64,000 bases of DNA from Photobacterium sp. Ph5 (GTDB lineage: Bacteria > Pseudomonadota > Gammaproteobacteria > Enterobacterales > Vibrionaceae). The translations under genes were made by a program, and so were the position numbers. The stretch is taken from assembly GCF_022129445.1 (NCBI RefSeq), contig NZ_JADQAQ010000024.1, forward strand, positions 1 through 64,000, read 5' to 3'. The stretch's first letter is position 1, and each line of letters starts with the position of its first letter. This document shows positions 10,909-19,991 of this stretch, piece after piece. The notes under the pieces are model-generated. The model worked only from the letters and a program-made list of their open reading frames with translations. It did no database searches and was not told the DNA's origin.

Positions 10909-12123
10909 TCAGTCTTCGAGTAAACGCTGTAACAACACACCATTTAGCATTGCGCGTTTAATCATAGAAAACGCACCAATGGTTGGTTGGTTATAAAGTT
11001 CAGATGCAACAATCGGTAAATCATGATGAAACCTTGATAGTGATTGCGTTTCAATGCAGCGACGAATTGCTGGAAAGACAATGTCTTGAGCGTGTGTAAT
11101 GTTACCCGCAAGAATGATTTTTTGAGGGTTGAACAAATTAATCGTCATCGCAAGTGCTTTACCCAATTGATTTCCAACTTTTATCAATGCTTGGGTTGCT
11201 AATTCATCACCACTATTAGCCGCATCACAAATAGCAAGCATTGTTAAATCTTCAAGCTCTTGTAATGAGCTAGGATAACCTTGGTCGAGTAACTGTTGAA
11301 CATGTTTAACTATAGCGGGATCGGCTGCTACTGTTTCTAGGCAACCAAAATTACCACACTGGCATTTATCGCCTAAAGGATCGATCTGAATATGGCCGAT
11401 CTCGCCCACGTTACGGTTAAAGCCTAGGAATACTTGACCATTAACAATAATGCCAGCACCAGTGCCGTGGTGAACACTGACTAAAATTGAATCTTTACAA
11501 TCACGGCTGGCACCAAAGTAATGTTCAGCTAATGCTAAACCTCGAATATCATTACCAACAAAACAAATAACACCGAATTGTTTTTTAATAATGTCGGCTA
11601 ATGGAAAGTTATTAACATCAATATGTGGCATATATTCCACAATACCATGTTCAGGGTTCACTAAACCGGGAAGTGCAATACCAAATGCAACCAGCTCTTT
11701 CATTACATTTTGGTTATTACTGATGAAGTTTTGGATATGCTCGAGTAAGCCATCAATTAAAGCTTGTTGATCGGTATAAGAAAATGGGTGAGCAGTACCT
11801 GTGATATGGGTACCACTTAAATCATAAAGGGTTATTTCAATATAATTTCGACCAATACGTACTGCAATCGAATGAAATGCTGCTGATTCTGTTGTTAGCG
11901 ATATTGCTCGTCGTCCACCGGTTGATGCTTGTTGCGCGACTTCTTTGATTAGCCCACGCTCAAGTAGTTGGCGGGTGATTTTTGTAACACTAGCAGGTGC
12001 TAGCTGACTAACATCAGCAACCTGAATACGTGAAATAGGGCCCTGTAAGTCAATCAAGCGATAAACAGCTGCGCTATTAAGCTGTTTTACGAGATCAACA
12101 TTACCAATTTGTCCGCCTGTCAT
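10909..12123 (-). CDS. nagC: NagC, GlcNAc-6-phosphate-responsive ROK repressor
   Basis: The 404-residue protein aligns along its length with E. coli NagC (406): it starts with GQIGNVDLVKQLNSAAVYRLID, has the winged helix at about 29-60 (ISRIQVADVSQLAPASVTKI), and the ROK effector domain with EIGHIQ (His244) and the zinc-binding CQCGNFGC (Cys254, 256, 261). NagC binds palindromic operators and is released by GlcNAc-6-phosphate. In Vibrionaceae it also affects chitin-use genes. The likely targets here are the divergent nagB and nagE promoters. It lies downstream of the nagA relic in the order nagB-(nagA)-nagC, which mirrors the enterobacterial nagBAC operon. Mlc is the alternative paralogue, but the N-terminal sequence is NagC-like. 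Confidence 0.95.
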   Translation of the reverse strand: MTGGQIGNVDLVKQLNSAAVYRLIDLQGPISRIQVADVSQLAPASVTKITRQLLERGLIKEVAQQASTGGRRAISLTTESAAFHSIAVRIGRNYIEITLYDLSGTHITGTAHPFSYTDQQALIDGLLEHIQNFISNNQNVMKELVAFGIALPGLVNPEHGIVEYMPHIDVNNFPLADIIKKQFGVICFVGNDIRGLALAEHYFGASRDCKDSILVSVHHGTGAGIIVNGQVFLGFNRNVGEIGHIQIDPLGDKCQCGNFGCLETVAADPAIVKHVQQLLDQGYPSSLQELEDLTMLAICDAANSGDELATQALIKVGNQLGKALAMTINLFNPQKIILAGNITHAQDIVFPAIRRCIETQSLSRFHHDLPIVASELYNQPTIGAFSMIKRAMLNGVLLQRLLED

Positions 12124-12243
12124 AATTAGTTCTGCTCATTTTCACTGTTAATAATAACGCTTGAATACTATTGTTAATCGATAAGGTTTGTTATGACCTA
12201 TTGCTAACTTCATTCAATACGTTCCCTTGTTTCAACACTGTAT

Positions 12244-12504
12244 CTATTCATCGTTATTCGTGTTGCTTGGCTTAATATGTAGTTTTATATACATAAATGC
12301 CTTCAAGTAATATACCTGTGTGGTTGCAAAAAGAAAGTTATCGAGGTTTACGCCTGCTTGAGCTGTGGCATTGGTCACTAAAACTAAGTAGTTGCTCGTA
12401 TGGTAGCGATTGATATCGTGGCTATGGAAATTATCAGTAATTAAATAGGCAAGAGGGACAAGATGGAATGGGACATGAAGTATTGCAGTTAATTTGCTTT
12501 GCAT
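12244..12504 (-). pseudogene. nagA: Relic of nagA (GlcNAc-6-phosphate deacetylase), 86 codons
   Basis: This frame sits where nagA is expected between nagB and nagC. Its product matches an internal stretch of NagA of roughly 80 residues: LITDNFHSHDIN corresponds to the IIADGLHVDYANI region of E. coli NagA, and LVLVTNATAQAGVNLDNFLF to [20 protein letters not shown]. The motif Asp that is catalytic in NagA (Asp273 in E. coli) is Asn here. The first ~220 residues, including the metal-binding region, and the last ~70 are absent; full-length NagA is about 380 residues. The apparent ATG lacks a ribosome binding site and lies just past the nagB terminator. The alignment is from memory of the E. coli protein, but the shared motif and exact synteny are strong. 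An active product is very unlikely. Confidence 0.85.
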
Positions 12505-12510
12505 TGAAAT

Positions 12511-12536
12511 AAAAACGCCGTCAATAATGACGGCGT
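12511..12536 (-). terminator. Terminator of nagB
   Basis: A perfect 9-bp stem ACGCCGTCA/TGACGGCGT with an ATAA-type loop is followed on the minus strand by TTTTTATTT. It stands between nagB and the nagA relic, so read-through into the relic and nagC should be low. Confidence 0.9.
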
Positions 12537-12559
12537 AATATTACCACTTTAATGCGCGA

Positions 12560-13360
12560 TTAAAGGTGATTGATGTTCTCAGCTTCTAGCTCTTGGAAGT
12601 ACTTAACTGTCTTCACTTTAAGCTCTTGCGTTGCTGGCTCATCACAAACAATCATTGATTTAGGATGTAGCTGAAGTGCAGATACCGTCCATAGGTGATT
12701 CACACTGCCTTCAACAGCGGCTTGTAGCGCCTGTGCTTTGTTGTGGCCAGTGATCAGGATCATTACTTCTTCAGAATCAAGTAGTGTACCAACACCGATA
12801 GTTAGCGAGTACTTAGGTACTTGATTGATATCGCCATCGAAGAAACGAGAGTTAGCAATACGCGTTTCGTGCGTTAGTGTTTTGATACGCGTACGAGAAG
12901 CAAGAGATGATGCTGGCTCGTTAAATGCAATGTGACCATCGTTGCCTACGCCACCCATGAACAGGTTGATTTTACCGTAAGATTTGATCTTATCTTCGTA
13001 ACGCTGACATTCTGCTGCGTGATCTTCTGCATTGCCGTCAAGAAGGTTGATGTTGTCTTCTTGAATGTCAACGTGGTTAAAGAAGTTGTTGTACATGAAG
13101 TTACGGTATGATTCTGGGTGATCAGAAGCCATGCCTACGTACTCATCCATGTTGAAAGTAACAACATGCTTAAAGCTTACTTCGCCAGCTTGGTATAGCT
13201 CGATAAGACGTTTGTAAGTTGCAAGTGGTGTACCACCTGTTGGTAGACCCAATACAAATGGACGCTCAGCTGATGGTTCGAATTTATTGATACGATCTGC
13301 GATGTAGCGAGCTGACCATAAACCAACATCTTTAGCGTTATTAAGCGGGATTAGTCTCAC
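12560..13360 (-). CDS. nagB: Glucosamine-6-phosphate deaminase
   Basis: Converts glucosamine-6-phosphate to fructose-6-phosphate and ammonia, the entry of amino sugars into glycolysis. The 266 residues equal the E. coli enzyme in length, and the catalytic set is in register: Asp72 (NMDEYVG), Asp141, His143 and Glu148 ([14 protein letters not shown]). Residues of the allosteric GlcNAc-6-phosphate site, such as the segment after SRTRIKTL, also look kept. It is transcribed divergently from nagE across a 256-bp control region, as in E. coli. Its usual downstream partner nagA is reduced to a relic. Confidence 0.98.
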   Translation of the reverse strand: MRLIPLNNAKDVGLWSARYIADRINKFEPSAERPFVLGLPTGGTPLATYKRLIELYQAGEVSFKHVVTFNMDEYVGMASDHPESYRNFMYNNFFNHVDIQEDNINLLDGNAEDHAAECQRYEDKIKSYGKINLFMGGVGNDGHIAFNEPASSLASRTRIKTLTHETRIANSRFFDGDINQVPKYSLTIGVGTLLDSEEVMILITGHNKAQALQAAVEGSVNHLWTVSALQLHPKSMIVCDEPATQELKVKTVKYFQELEAENINHL

Positions 13361-13482
13361 GTTGATACCTCGTTGAAGAAAGTTAAAACAGGAAAAATCT
13401 TAGCGACATAGCGCCTTTGTTTCGAATGATAAAATAAGTTTTATGATCGAGCTAGCAAAATCACTCACTTCTAACCTCCGTC

Positions 13483-13498
13483 GGTGATTGAGATCACA
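13483..13498. promoter_or_regulatory. CRP-cAMP binding site, nagB/nagE control region
   Basis: GGTGATTGAGATCACA fits the CRP consensus TGTGA-N6-TCACA, with one half perfect and one mismatch in the other. It lies between the divergent nagB and nagE, where E. coli also has a CRP site. Confidence 0.75.
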
Positions 13499-13510
13499 AA
13501 TGGTGAGCTT

Positions 13511-13532
13511 TTAATTTGCGGGGCGAAATTAA
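13511..13532. promoter_or_regulatory. Candidate NagC operator upstream of nagE
   Basis: TTAATTT at 13511-13517 and AAATTAA at 13526-13532 are inverted repeats around a GC-rich centre (GCGGGGCG). This resembles NagC operators, AT-rich arms about a C/G-flanked centre. A weaker AT-rich site near 13417-13437 could be a partner for looping, as in the E. coli nagB/nagE region. Confidence 0.55.
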
Positions 13533-13616
13533 TTTCTTAAACTGCGGATAACTAAATACGGATAGCTTAAATCAGCTATTCAATCGCATCTAAGAAAACC
13601 ATAGGGGGAACTAAGG

Positions 13617-15107
13617 GTGAATATTCTTGGATATTTTCAAAAAGTAGGTAAGGCATTAATGGTGCCAGTTGCAGTACTTCCTGCAGCGGCAATCTTAATG
13701 GGTATCGGTTACTGGATTGATCCGAACGGCTGGGGTGCAAACTCTGCATTAGCTGCTTTCTTGATCAAGGCAGGCGCTGCAATTATTGATAACATGTCTG
13801 TACTGTTTGCTGTTGGTGTTGCATACGGTATGTCTAAAGATAAAGATGGTGCAGCAGCACTATCCGGTTTTGTTGGTTTCCTTGTGGTAACAACGCTTCT
13901 TGCACCGGGTGCAGTAGCGCAAATTCAAGGTATTGACCCAAGCGCAGTTCCAGCTGCATTTGGTAAAATCAATAACCAATTCGTAGGTATCCTAGTAGGT
14001 ATCGTGTCAGCTGAGTTGTACAACCGTTTCTCAAGCGTAGAACTACATAAAGCACTAGCGTTCTTTAGTGGTAAGCGTTTAGTACCAATTCTAACATCTG
14101 TTGCTGGTATCGTTATTGCTGGTATCTTGATGTTTGTTTGGCCATCAATTTACGGCGGTCTTGTACACTTTGGTGAAAGCATCCAAGGTATGGGTTCTGT
14201 AGGTGCGGGTATCTACGCATTCTTCAACCGTCTATTAATTCCTGTGGGTCTACACCACGCACTAAACTCAGTATTCTGGTTTGATGTTGCAGGTATTAAC
14301 GATATTCCTAACTTCTTAGGTGGTGCGAAATCTATCGCTGAAGGTACAGCAACTCCAGGTATCACTGGTATGTACCAAGCTGGTTTCTTCCCAATTATGA
14401 TGTTTGGTCTACCAGGTGCAGCACTTGCGATGTACCACACTGCGAAAGCGAAGAACAAAGAGCGTGTAGCATCACTACTTATCGCTGCTGGTTTTGCATC
14501 ATTCTTCACAGGTGTTACTGAGCCGCTAGAATTTGCATTCATGTTCCTTGCACCAGTACTGTACGTAATTCACGCAGCACTAGCGGGTCTATCTGTATAC
14601 ATCGCAGCATCAATGCAGTGGATTGCAGGCTTTGGTTTCTCTGCAGGTCTAGTTGATATGTTCTTGTCATCACGCAACCCACTAGCTGTTCAGTGGTACA
14701 TGCTGATTGTTCAAGGTATTGCATTCTTCTTCATCTACTACTTCATCTTCCGTTTCGCGATTGTTAAGTTCAATCTTAAAACGCCAGGCCGTGAAGATGA
14801 CGACGAAGAGACTTCATCAGTTGCAGGTTCTGCAGAAACTGGCGAACTAGCTAAGCAGTACTTAAAAGCACTGGGTGGTCACGGTAACCTAGAGAACATC
14901 GATGCTTGTATTACACGTCTACGTCTAACGTTAAAAGACAGCAGTCTTGCTAACGAGAAAACGTTGAAAGCACTAGGTGCAATGGGTGTAGTTAAGCTAG
15001 GTTCAAATAACCTTCAGGTTATCCTTGGCCCTCTAGCTGAAATCGTTGCTGGCGAAATGAAGAAAATCCCAGCGTCAGAAGATCTATCTTCTGTAAAACT
15101 TCCATAA
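13617..15107 (+). CDS. nagE: N-acetylglucosamine-specific PTS enzyme IICB
   Basis: Imports and phosphorylates GlcNAc to GlcNAc-6-phosphate at the inner membrane. The start is GTG at 13617, preceded by AGGGGGAA. The 496-residue protein has the EIIC transporter domain at about 1-385 (VGKALMVPVAVLPAAAILMG, many helices, and VTEPLEFAFMFLAP) and the EIIB domain at about 405-496 with the phosphorylated Cys431 in NIDACITRLRLTL. The EIIA domain fused at the C-terminus of E. coli NagE (648 residues) is absent, so phosphate must come from a separate EIIA such as EIIA-Glc (Crr). It is divergent from nagB and followed by the chitobiase gene. Confidence 0.95.
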   Translation: MNILGYFQKVGKALMVPVAVLPAAAILMGIGYWIDPNGWGANSALAAFLIKAGAAIIDNMSVLFAVGVAYGMSKDKDGAAALSGFVGFLVVTTLLAPGAVAQIQGIDPSAVPAAFGKINNQFVGILVGIVSAELYNRFSSVELHKALAFFSGKRLVPILTSVAGIVIAGILMFVWPSIYGGLVHFGESIQGMGSVGAGIYAFFNRLLIPVGLHHALNSVFWFDVAGINDIPNFLGGAKSIAEGTATPGITGMYQAGFFPIMMFGLPGAALAMYHTAKAKNKERVASLLIAAGFASFFTGVTEPLEFAFMFLAPVLYVIHAALAGLSVYIAASMQWIAGFGFSAGLVDMFLSSRNPLAVQWYMLIVQGIAFFFIYYFIFRFAIVKFNLKTPGREDDDEETSSVAGSAETGELAKQYLKALGGHGNLENIDACITRLRLTLKDSSLANEKTLKALGAMGVVKLGSNNLQVILGPLAEIVAGEMKKIPASEDLSSVKLP

Positions 15108-15157
15108 TTACCTGAATTCTTCAGTAATTAAGTAATACCGCAAGACCTTTAATAAAA

Positions 15158-15222
15158 CCGGCCTTATTATTTTTTAATAGAAATGATAGGGCCGGCATTT
15201 TGAGTACCCAACGTTTGGGCTC
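15158..15222 (+). terminator. Two stem-loops between nagE and the chitobiase gene
   Basis: CCGGCCTTAT (15158-15167) pairs with ATAGGGCCGG (15186-15195), followed by a short T-run. A second hairpin CCCAA/TTGGG, flanked by GAG/CTC, follows at 15202-15222. The first is a plausible partial terminator that would lower chitobiase expression from the nagE promoter; the second has no T-tract. Confidence 0.5.
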
Positions 15223-15278
15223 GTATTGATTTTCTCTTCACTTTTTTAGAAGAGATATCGGGAGAAAAGGAATATATC

Positions 15279-17942
15279 ATGACTATTAAACTTACGGCGT
15301 TAGCATCTTTTATTGCACTAGCGGTGACTGGTTGTGCAACTCAGGGAAACAATGATCAAACTGTAGTTAATAATCTAGCGTCAAACCTAGATCTTAATTA
15401 CGAAGTTGCTATTCAGCATGGTGCTGAAGAAGGCTTACAATGTAAAACACTGGGTGCGGAATGGGCATCGTGTGATTTGATTAATTTAACGCTGGAAAAT
15501 AAAGGACCAGCGGTGACGAATAAAGACTGGAAAATTTACTTTAGCAGTATTCGTCAAATCCTAGAAGTGCAGAATGATCAATTCAAAGTTACTCACGTAA
15601 CAGGTGATCTACATACACTGGAACCAACAGATAAGTTCGATGGTTTTGCTGAAGGTGAAAAGGTTGTTATCCCTTACATCGGTGAATATTGGACCTTATT
15701 TGAAAACGATTACATGCCTCGTGCATACGTAACAGCAGGTAATGCAGAACCAAAAACAATCGTTAGCACAGATACAGCTAACCCTGCTGATTACTTAACG
15801 CCATTAAAAGGCGATCAATTTAAGCGTGTTAAAGCGGATAACAACGTATTAGCGACACCAGAAACACGTTTTGAGAAAAACAGCGATGTAAACTTAGTGG
15901 CTTCTGAAGAAGTAGCTGGCACTATTTTACCTACACCGCTAAGTACTAAATTAACTGGCGATACTGTTTCTCTAGCTAACGGTATTAAGATCGACAACCT
16001 AACACTACCTGCAGATATGATGGCTGCAGTAGATGCTCGTTTAGCACAGCTTGGTGTGAACGCGCAGGGTGAGTACCCAGTAAAAGTAACAATTTTACCA
16101 GGTTCGTTTAAGAAGGATCAGCAAATTGTTGGTGCCTATAAGCTAGACGTAACTAAGAAGGGCGCAACCGTTACTGGTTTTGATAACCAAGGTGCGTTCT
16201 ACGGTATGCAGTCTCTGATCTCACTGATGTCTACTGGTGCAGAGAACAGCATTCCAACATTAAATGTATTGGACGCACCACGTTTTGATTATCGTGGTGT
16301 AATGGTTGATGTGGGTCGTAACTTCCACTCTAAAGAAGCGATCCTACGTACGCTAGAACAAATGGCAGCGTACAAGATGAACAAATTTCACTTCCACCTA
16401 TCAGATGATGAAGGTTGGCGTATCGAAATTCCGGGTCTTCCAGAATTGACAGAAATCGGTGGTAAGCGTTGTCATGATTTATCAGAAACAAGCTGTCTTC
16501 TTCCTCAACTAGGCTCAGGCCCAACATCTGAGAACGATGGTTCAGGTTTCTACAGCAAGCAAGATTACTTAGATATTCTAAAATATGCGAAAGCACGCGG
16601 TATTGAAGTGATCCCTGAAATTGATATGCCAGCTCACGCACGTGCAGCGGTAGTAGCAATGGAAGCACGTTACAAGCGTCTAGCGGCTGAAGGCAAGATG
16701 GATGAAGCGAATGAATATCGCTTGATGGATCCACAAGATACGTCAAACGTAACGACAGTACAGTTCTACGATAAGCGTAGTTTCATTAACCCATGTATGG
16801 ATTCGTCTGCAAAGTTTGTTGATAAAGTCATTACTGAAATTCAAGCAATGCATAAAGATGCGGGTATGCCGCTAAATACATGGCACTTCGGTGGTGATGA
16901 AGCGAAGAATATTAAGTTAAATGCGGGCTTCCAAGATATTAACGCTGCAGAGCCAACAGCTTGGACGGGTTCTATTGATCAATCTAAGCAAGATAAGCCA
17001 TACCAAAAGTCACCAATGTGTCAGAAATTGATCGCAGAAGGTGTGGTAAGTGATTACGATCGCCTACCAAGCTACTTTGCTGAGCGTGTAAGTGCTGTGG
17101 TGAATGGCAAAGGTATTGAGAACTTCCAAGCATGGCAAGATGGCTTGAAGTACTCGAAAGATGCGAAAGCATTTGAAACAGATAACGTACGTGTGAACTT
17201 CTGGGACGTTCTATACTGGGGTGGTGGTGCATCTGCATACGAGTGGGCTAACAAAGGCTACGATGTAGTAGTATCAAACCCAGATTACGTATACATGGAT
17301 ATGCCATACGAAGTAGATCCATCAGAGCGTGGTTACTACTGGGCAACACGTGCAACTGACACCCGTAAGATGTTTGGTTTTGCGCCAGAGAACTTACCTC
17401 AGAACGCAGAAACATCACTCGATCGTGATGGTAATGGTTTTGCAAGTAAAGGTACGGTTGAATCAAAAGGCTTCCACGGCCTATCTGCACAGCTTTGGAG
17501 TGAAACTGTAGGTAATGATGATCAATACGAGTACATGGTATTCCCTCGCGTACTAGCAGCCGCTGAGCGTGCATGGCACAAAGGTGAGTGGGAGAATGAG
17601 TACCAAGCAGGTATTGAATACTCACAAGATTCAAATCTTGTGAATAAGAAAGCCCTTCACAACGAGTGGGAGCGTTTTGCTAACGTTCTTGGTCAACGTG
17701 AACTGGCTAAGCTAGATGCTGCAGGAATTCAGTACCGTGTACCAGTACCAGGTGCGAAAATTGAAAATGGTAAGCTTACAATGAACGTAAGTATGCCTGG
17801 CCTAGCGCTACAATACTCAACGGATGAAGGTAAAACGTGGAACACTTACAATGCGAAAGCACAACCAAGTGTGACGGGTAACGTTGAAATCCGAGCAGTA
17901 AGTGCAGATGGTAAACGTTTCAGCCGTGTAACATCACTATAA
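15279..17942 (+). CDS. chb: Chitobiase / beta-N-acetylhexosaminidase, GH20 lipoprotein
   Basis: Cleaves chitobiose and related N-acetylglucosaminides to GlcNAc. The 887-residue protein has a lipoprotein signal with lipobox VTGC (Cys19), so it is probably anchored to the outer membrane. It then carries an N-terminal carbohydrate-binding CHB_HEX domain to about 200, a GH20b domain at about 220-340, the GH20 TIM barrel at about 350-810 and a small C-terminal immunoglobulin-like domain. The catalytic pair Asp540-Glu541 lies in HFGGDEAKN, and KFHFHLSDDEGWRIEI is the other family hallmark. Length matches the Vibrio harveyi and Serratia chitobiases. The gene follows nagE and supplies its substrate. 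Strong AAAAGG before the ATG supports the start. Confidence 0.96.
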   Translation: MTIKLTALASFIALAVTGCATQGNNDQTVVNNLASNLDLNYEVAIQHGAEEGLQCKTLGAEWASCDLINLTLENKGPAVTNKDWKIYFSSIRQILEVQNDQFKVTHVTGDLHTLEPTDKFDGFAEGEKVVIPYIGEYWTLFENDYMPRAYVTAGNAEPKTIVSTDTANPADYLTPLKGDQFKRVKADNNVLATPETRFEKNSDVNLVASEEVAGTILPTPLSTKLTGDTVSLANGIKIDNLTLPADMMAAVDARLAQLGVNAQGEYPVKVTILPGSFKKDQQIVGAYKLDVTKKGATVTGFDNQGAFYGMQSLISLMSTGAENSIPTLNVLDAPRFDYRGVMVDVGRNFHSKEAILRTLEQMAAYKMNKFHFHLSDDEGWRIEIPGLPELTEIGGKRCHDLSETSCLLPQLGSGPTSENDGSGFYSKQDYLDILKYAKARGIEVIPEIDMPAHARAAVVAMEARYKRLAAEGKMDEANEYRLMDPQDTSNVTTVQFYDKRSFINPCMDSSAKFVDKVITEIQAMHKDAGMPLNTWHFGGDEAKNIKLNAGFQDINAAEPTAWTGSIDQSKQDKPYQKSPMCQKLIAEGVVSDYDRLPSYFAERVSAVVNGKGIENFQAWQDGLKYSKDAKAFETDNVRVNFWDVLYWGGGASAYEWANKGYDVVVSNPDYVYMDMPYEVDPSERGYYWATRATDTRKMFGFAPENLPQNAETSLDRDGNGFASKGTVESKGFHGLSAQLWSETVGNDDQYEYMVFPRVLAAAERAWHKGEWENEYQAGIEYSQDSNLVNKKALHNEWERFANVLGQRELAKLDAAGIQYRVPVPGAKIENGKLTMNVSMPGLALQYSTDEGKTWNTYNAKAQPSVTGNVEIRAVSADGKRFSRVTSL

Positions 17943-17978
17943 GTTACGATGTAAACACGCTTTAACTGTTAAAATATC

Positions 17979-18012
17979 AGCCGATGGAGGGGAACCTTCA
18001 TCGGCTTTTTTC
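17979..18012 (+). terminator. Terminator of the chitobiase gene
   Basis: AGCCGATG pairs with CATCGGCT, inner AGG with CCT, and six Ts follow. Confidence 0.92.
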
Positions 18013-18058
18013 ATTAAGTTAAGTAAAAATCATGGCTATCATATTAATGGTCATGTTT

Positions 18059-18128
18059 TTAATGCGCCGAATTAGGGCATTAATGTATAGTGTCTGTATA
18101 CAAACTCCGTTATTACGGGGCTTTTTTA
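18059..18128 (+). other. Structured, terminator-capped stretch upstream of glnS (possible small RNA or leader)
   Basis: Between the chitobiase terminator and glnS there are two more hairpins: TTAATGC/GCATTAA at 18059-18083, and CTCCGT/ACGGGG at 18105-18120 followed by CTTTTTTA. The second has the form of an intrinsic terminator, yet no protein gene precedes it. This suggests a short untranslated transcript of roughly 70-110 nt or a leader that attenuates glnS. A backup terminator for the chitobiase gene is the simplest alternative. No known family is recognised. Confidence 0.4.
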
Positions 18129-18226
18129 TCCATATCGACAAACAATGCATACTATTTGTTGAGTCATGAGCCATATTTATGGATCATATACAGTTCTCAA
18201 TCCTGTAAGCACACGAGGTGTAATTG

Positions 18227-19891
18227 ATGAGTGAATCTGAAGCTCGTCCAACTAACTTTATTCGCCAAATCATTGATGCGGATTTAGCAAGTGGCAAACA
18301 TACAAGCGTACATACCCGATTCCCGCCAGAGCCGAATGGTTACCTGCACATCGGTCATGCGAAATCTATTTGTTTGAACTTCGGTATTGCTCAGGACTAT
18401 CAGGGCCAATGTAATCTTCGTTTTGATGATACAAACCCTGAGAAAGAAGACATCGAATACGTTGAGTCTATTAAGAACGATGTTAACTGGTTGGGCTTTG
18501 AGTGGAGCGGTGAGATTTGTTATTCATCAAACTACTTCGATAAGCTATACGGGTTCGCAATTGAATTGATTAATAAAGGCTTAGCGTATGTTGATGAGCT
18601 AAGTCCAGAGCAGATGCGTGAGTACCGCGGCACATTAACTGAGCCGGGTAAGCATAGCCCATACCGTGATCGTAGCGTTGAAGAAAACTTAGCGCAATTC
18701 GATAAAATGAAGAACGGCGAAGTTGAAGAAGGCAAAATGTGTCTTCGTGCCAAGATCGACATGGCATCACCATTTATGGTTATGCGTGATCCTGTGATCT
18801 ACCGTGTACGTTTTGCTACTCACCACCAAACCGGTGACAAGTGGTGCATTTACCCAATGTACGACTTTACGCACTGTATTTCTGATGCGTTAGAGGGCAT
18901 TACGCACTCTATCTGTACGCTTGAGTTCATGGATAACCGTCGTTTGTACGATTGGGTTCTTGAAAACATTACTATCGATTGTACACCGCACCAGTACGAG
19001 TTTAGCCGCCTAAACCTTGAATACACTGTGATGTCTAAGCGTAAGCTAAATCAACTTGTGACTGAGAAATTGGTTGATGGCTGGGATGATCCACGTATGC
19101 CAACCATTTCTGGCCTACGTCGTCGTGGCTTTACACCAGCATCTATGCGTGAATTCTGTAAGCGTATTGGTGTGACTAAGCAAGACAACACCATCGAGAT
19201 CAGCTCACTAGAATCTTGTATTCGTGATGATCTAAATGAAAATGCTCCACGTGCAATGGCTGTTCTTGATCCAGTTAAAGTTGTGATTGAAAACTTTGAT
19301 GGCGAAACAGAAATGCTAACAGTGGCTAATCACCCGAATAAACCAGAAATGGGTTCGCGTGAAGTGCCATTTAGCCGTGAGCTGTACATTGAGCGTGAAG
19401 ATTTCCGCGAAGAAGCGAATAAGAAATACAAGCGTTTAGTGTTAGGTAAAGAAGTGCGTCTACGTGGTGCATACGTTATTCAAGCTGATCGTATCGAGAA
19501 AGATACAGAAGGTAATATCACAACAATCTTCTGTTCTTACGATAAAGACACATTAGGTAAGAATCCAGCAGATGGCCGTAAAGTAAAAGGTGTTATTCAC
19601 TGGGTATCAGCAGAAGCCGGTATTCCAGCTGAAATTCGTCTATATGATCGCTTATTCACAGTGCCAAACCCTGGTGCTGCAGATGATTTCGTATCAGTGA
19701 TCAACCCTGAATCACTAACGGTAGTGAACGGTTTCGTAGAGCCATCGTTGGTTGCAGCTGAAGCTGAAAAAGCATTCCAGTTTGAGCGTATGGGTTACTT
19801 CTGTGCAGATAATAAAGATTCAAGCCCTGAGCATTTAGTCTTTAACCGTACAGTAGGTTTACGTGACACATGGGCTAAAATTGGCGACTAA
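18227..19891 (+). CDS. glnS: Glutaminyl-tRNA synthetase
   Basis: Class I aminoacyl-tRNA synthetase that charges tRNA-Gln with glutamine. From ATG 18227 the product has 554 residues, as in E. coli, and begins [25 protein letters not shown] directly before it would add one residue and is not preferred; ACGAGGTG lies upstream at suitable distance. The signature [15 protein letters not shown] and the KMSKS-like [10 protein letters not shown] are intact, as is the C-terminal anticodon-binding beta-barrel region. It is a single gene, with a separate structured leader-like stretch upstream. Confidence 0.98.
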   Translation: MSESEARPTNFIRQIIDADLASGKHTSVHTRFPPEPNGYLHIGHAKSICLNFGIAQDYQGQCNLRFDDTNPEKEDIEYVESIKNDVNWLGFEWSGEICYSSNYFDKLYGFAIELINKGLAYVDELSPEQMREYRGTLTEPGKHSPYRDRSVEENLAQFDKMKNGEVEEGKMCLRAKIDMASPFMVMRDPVIYRVRFATHHQTGDKWCIYPMYDFTHCISDALEGITHSICTLEFMDNRRLYDWVLENITIDCTPHQYEFSRLNLEYTVMSKRKLNQLVTEKLVDGWDDPRMPTISGLRRRGFTPASMREFCKRIGVTKQDNTIEISSLESCIRDDLNENAPRAMAVLDPVKVVIENFDGETEMLTVANHPNKPEMGSREVPFSRELYIEREDFREEANKKYKRLVLGKEVRLRGAYVIQADRIEKDTEGNITTIFCSYDKDTLGKNPADGRKVKGVIHWVSAEAGIPAEIRLYDRLFTVPNPGAADDFVSVINPESLTVVNGFVEPSLVAAEAEKAFQFERMGYFCADNKDSSPEHLVFNRTVGLRDTWAKIGD

Positions 19892-19917
19892 TTTAGTCTC
19901 TAGTTTTTGCTAATAAA

Positions 19918-19951
19918 AAGCCGCATCACTCGTGTGATGCGGCTTATTTTT
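19918..19951. terminator. Bidirectional terminator after glnS
   Basis: A perfect stem AAGCCGCATCAC/GTGATGCGGCTT with a TCGT loop is flanked by A- and T-runs. It serves glnS and the convergent hydrolase gene. Confidence 0.92.
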
Positions 19952-19991
19952 TATAATTGTCCCGTACTGAATCTACGATCTCACATCGCTA

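Noticed and set aside
16330-17634. Several antisense frames of 60-138 codons within the chitobiase gene
   Set aside because: All are covered by the intact GH20 gene; compositions are Leu/His/Ser-rich, typical of reverse-strand shadows.
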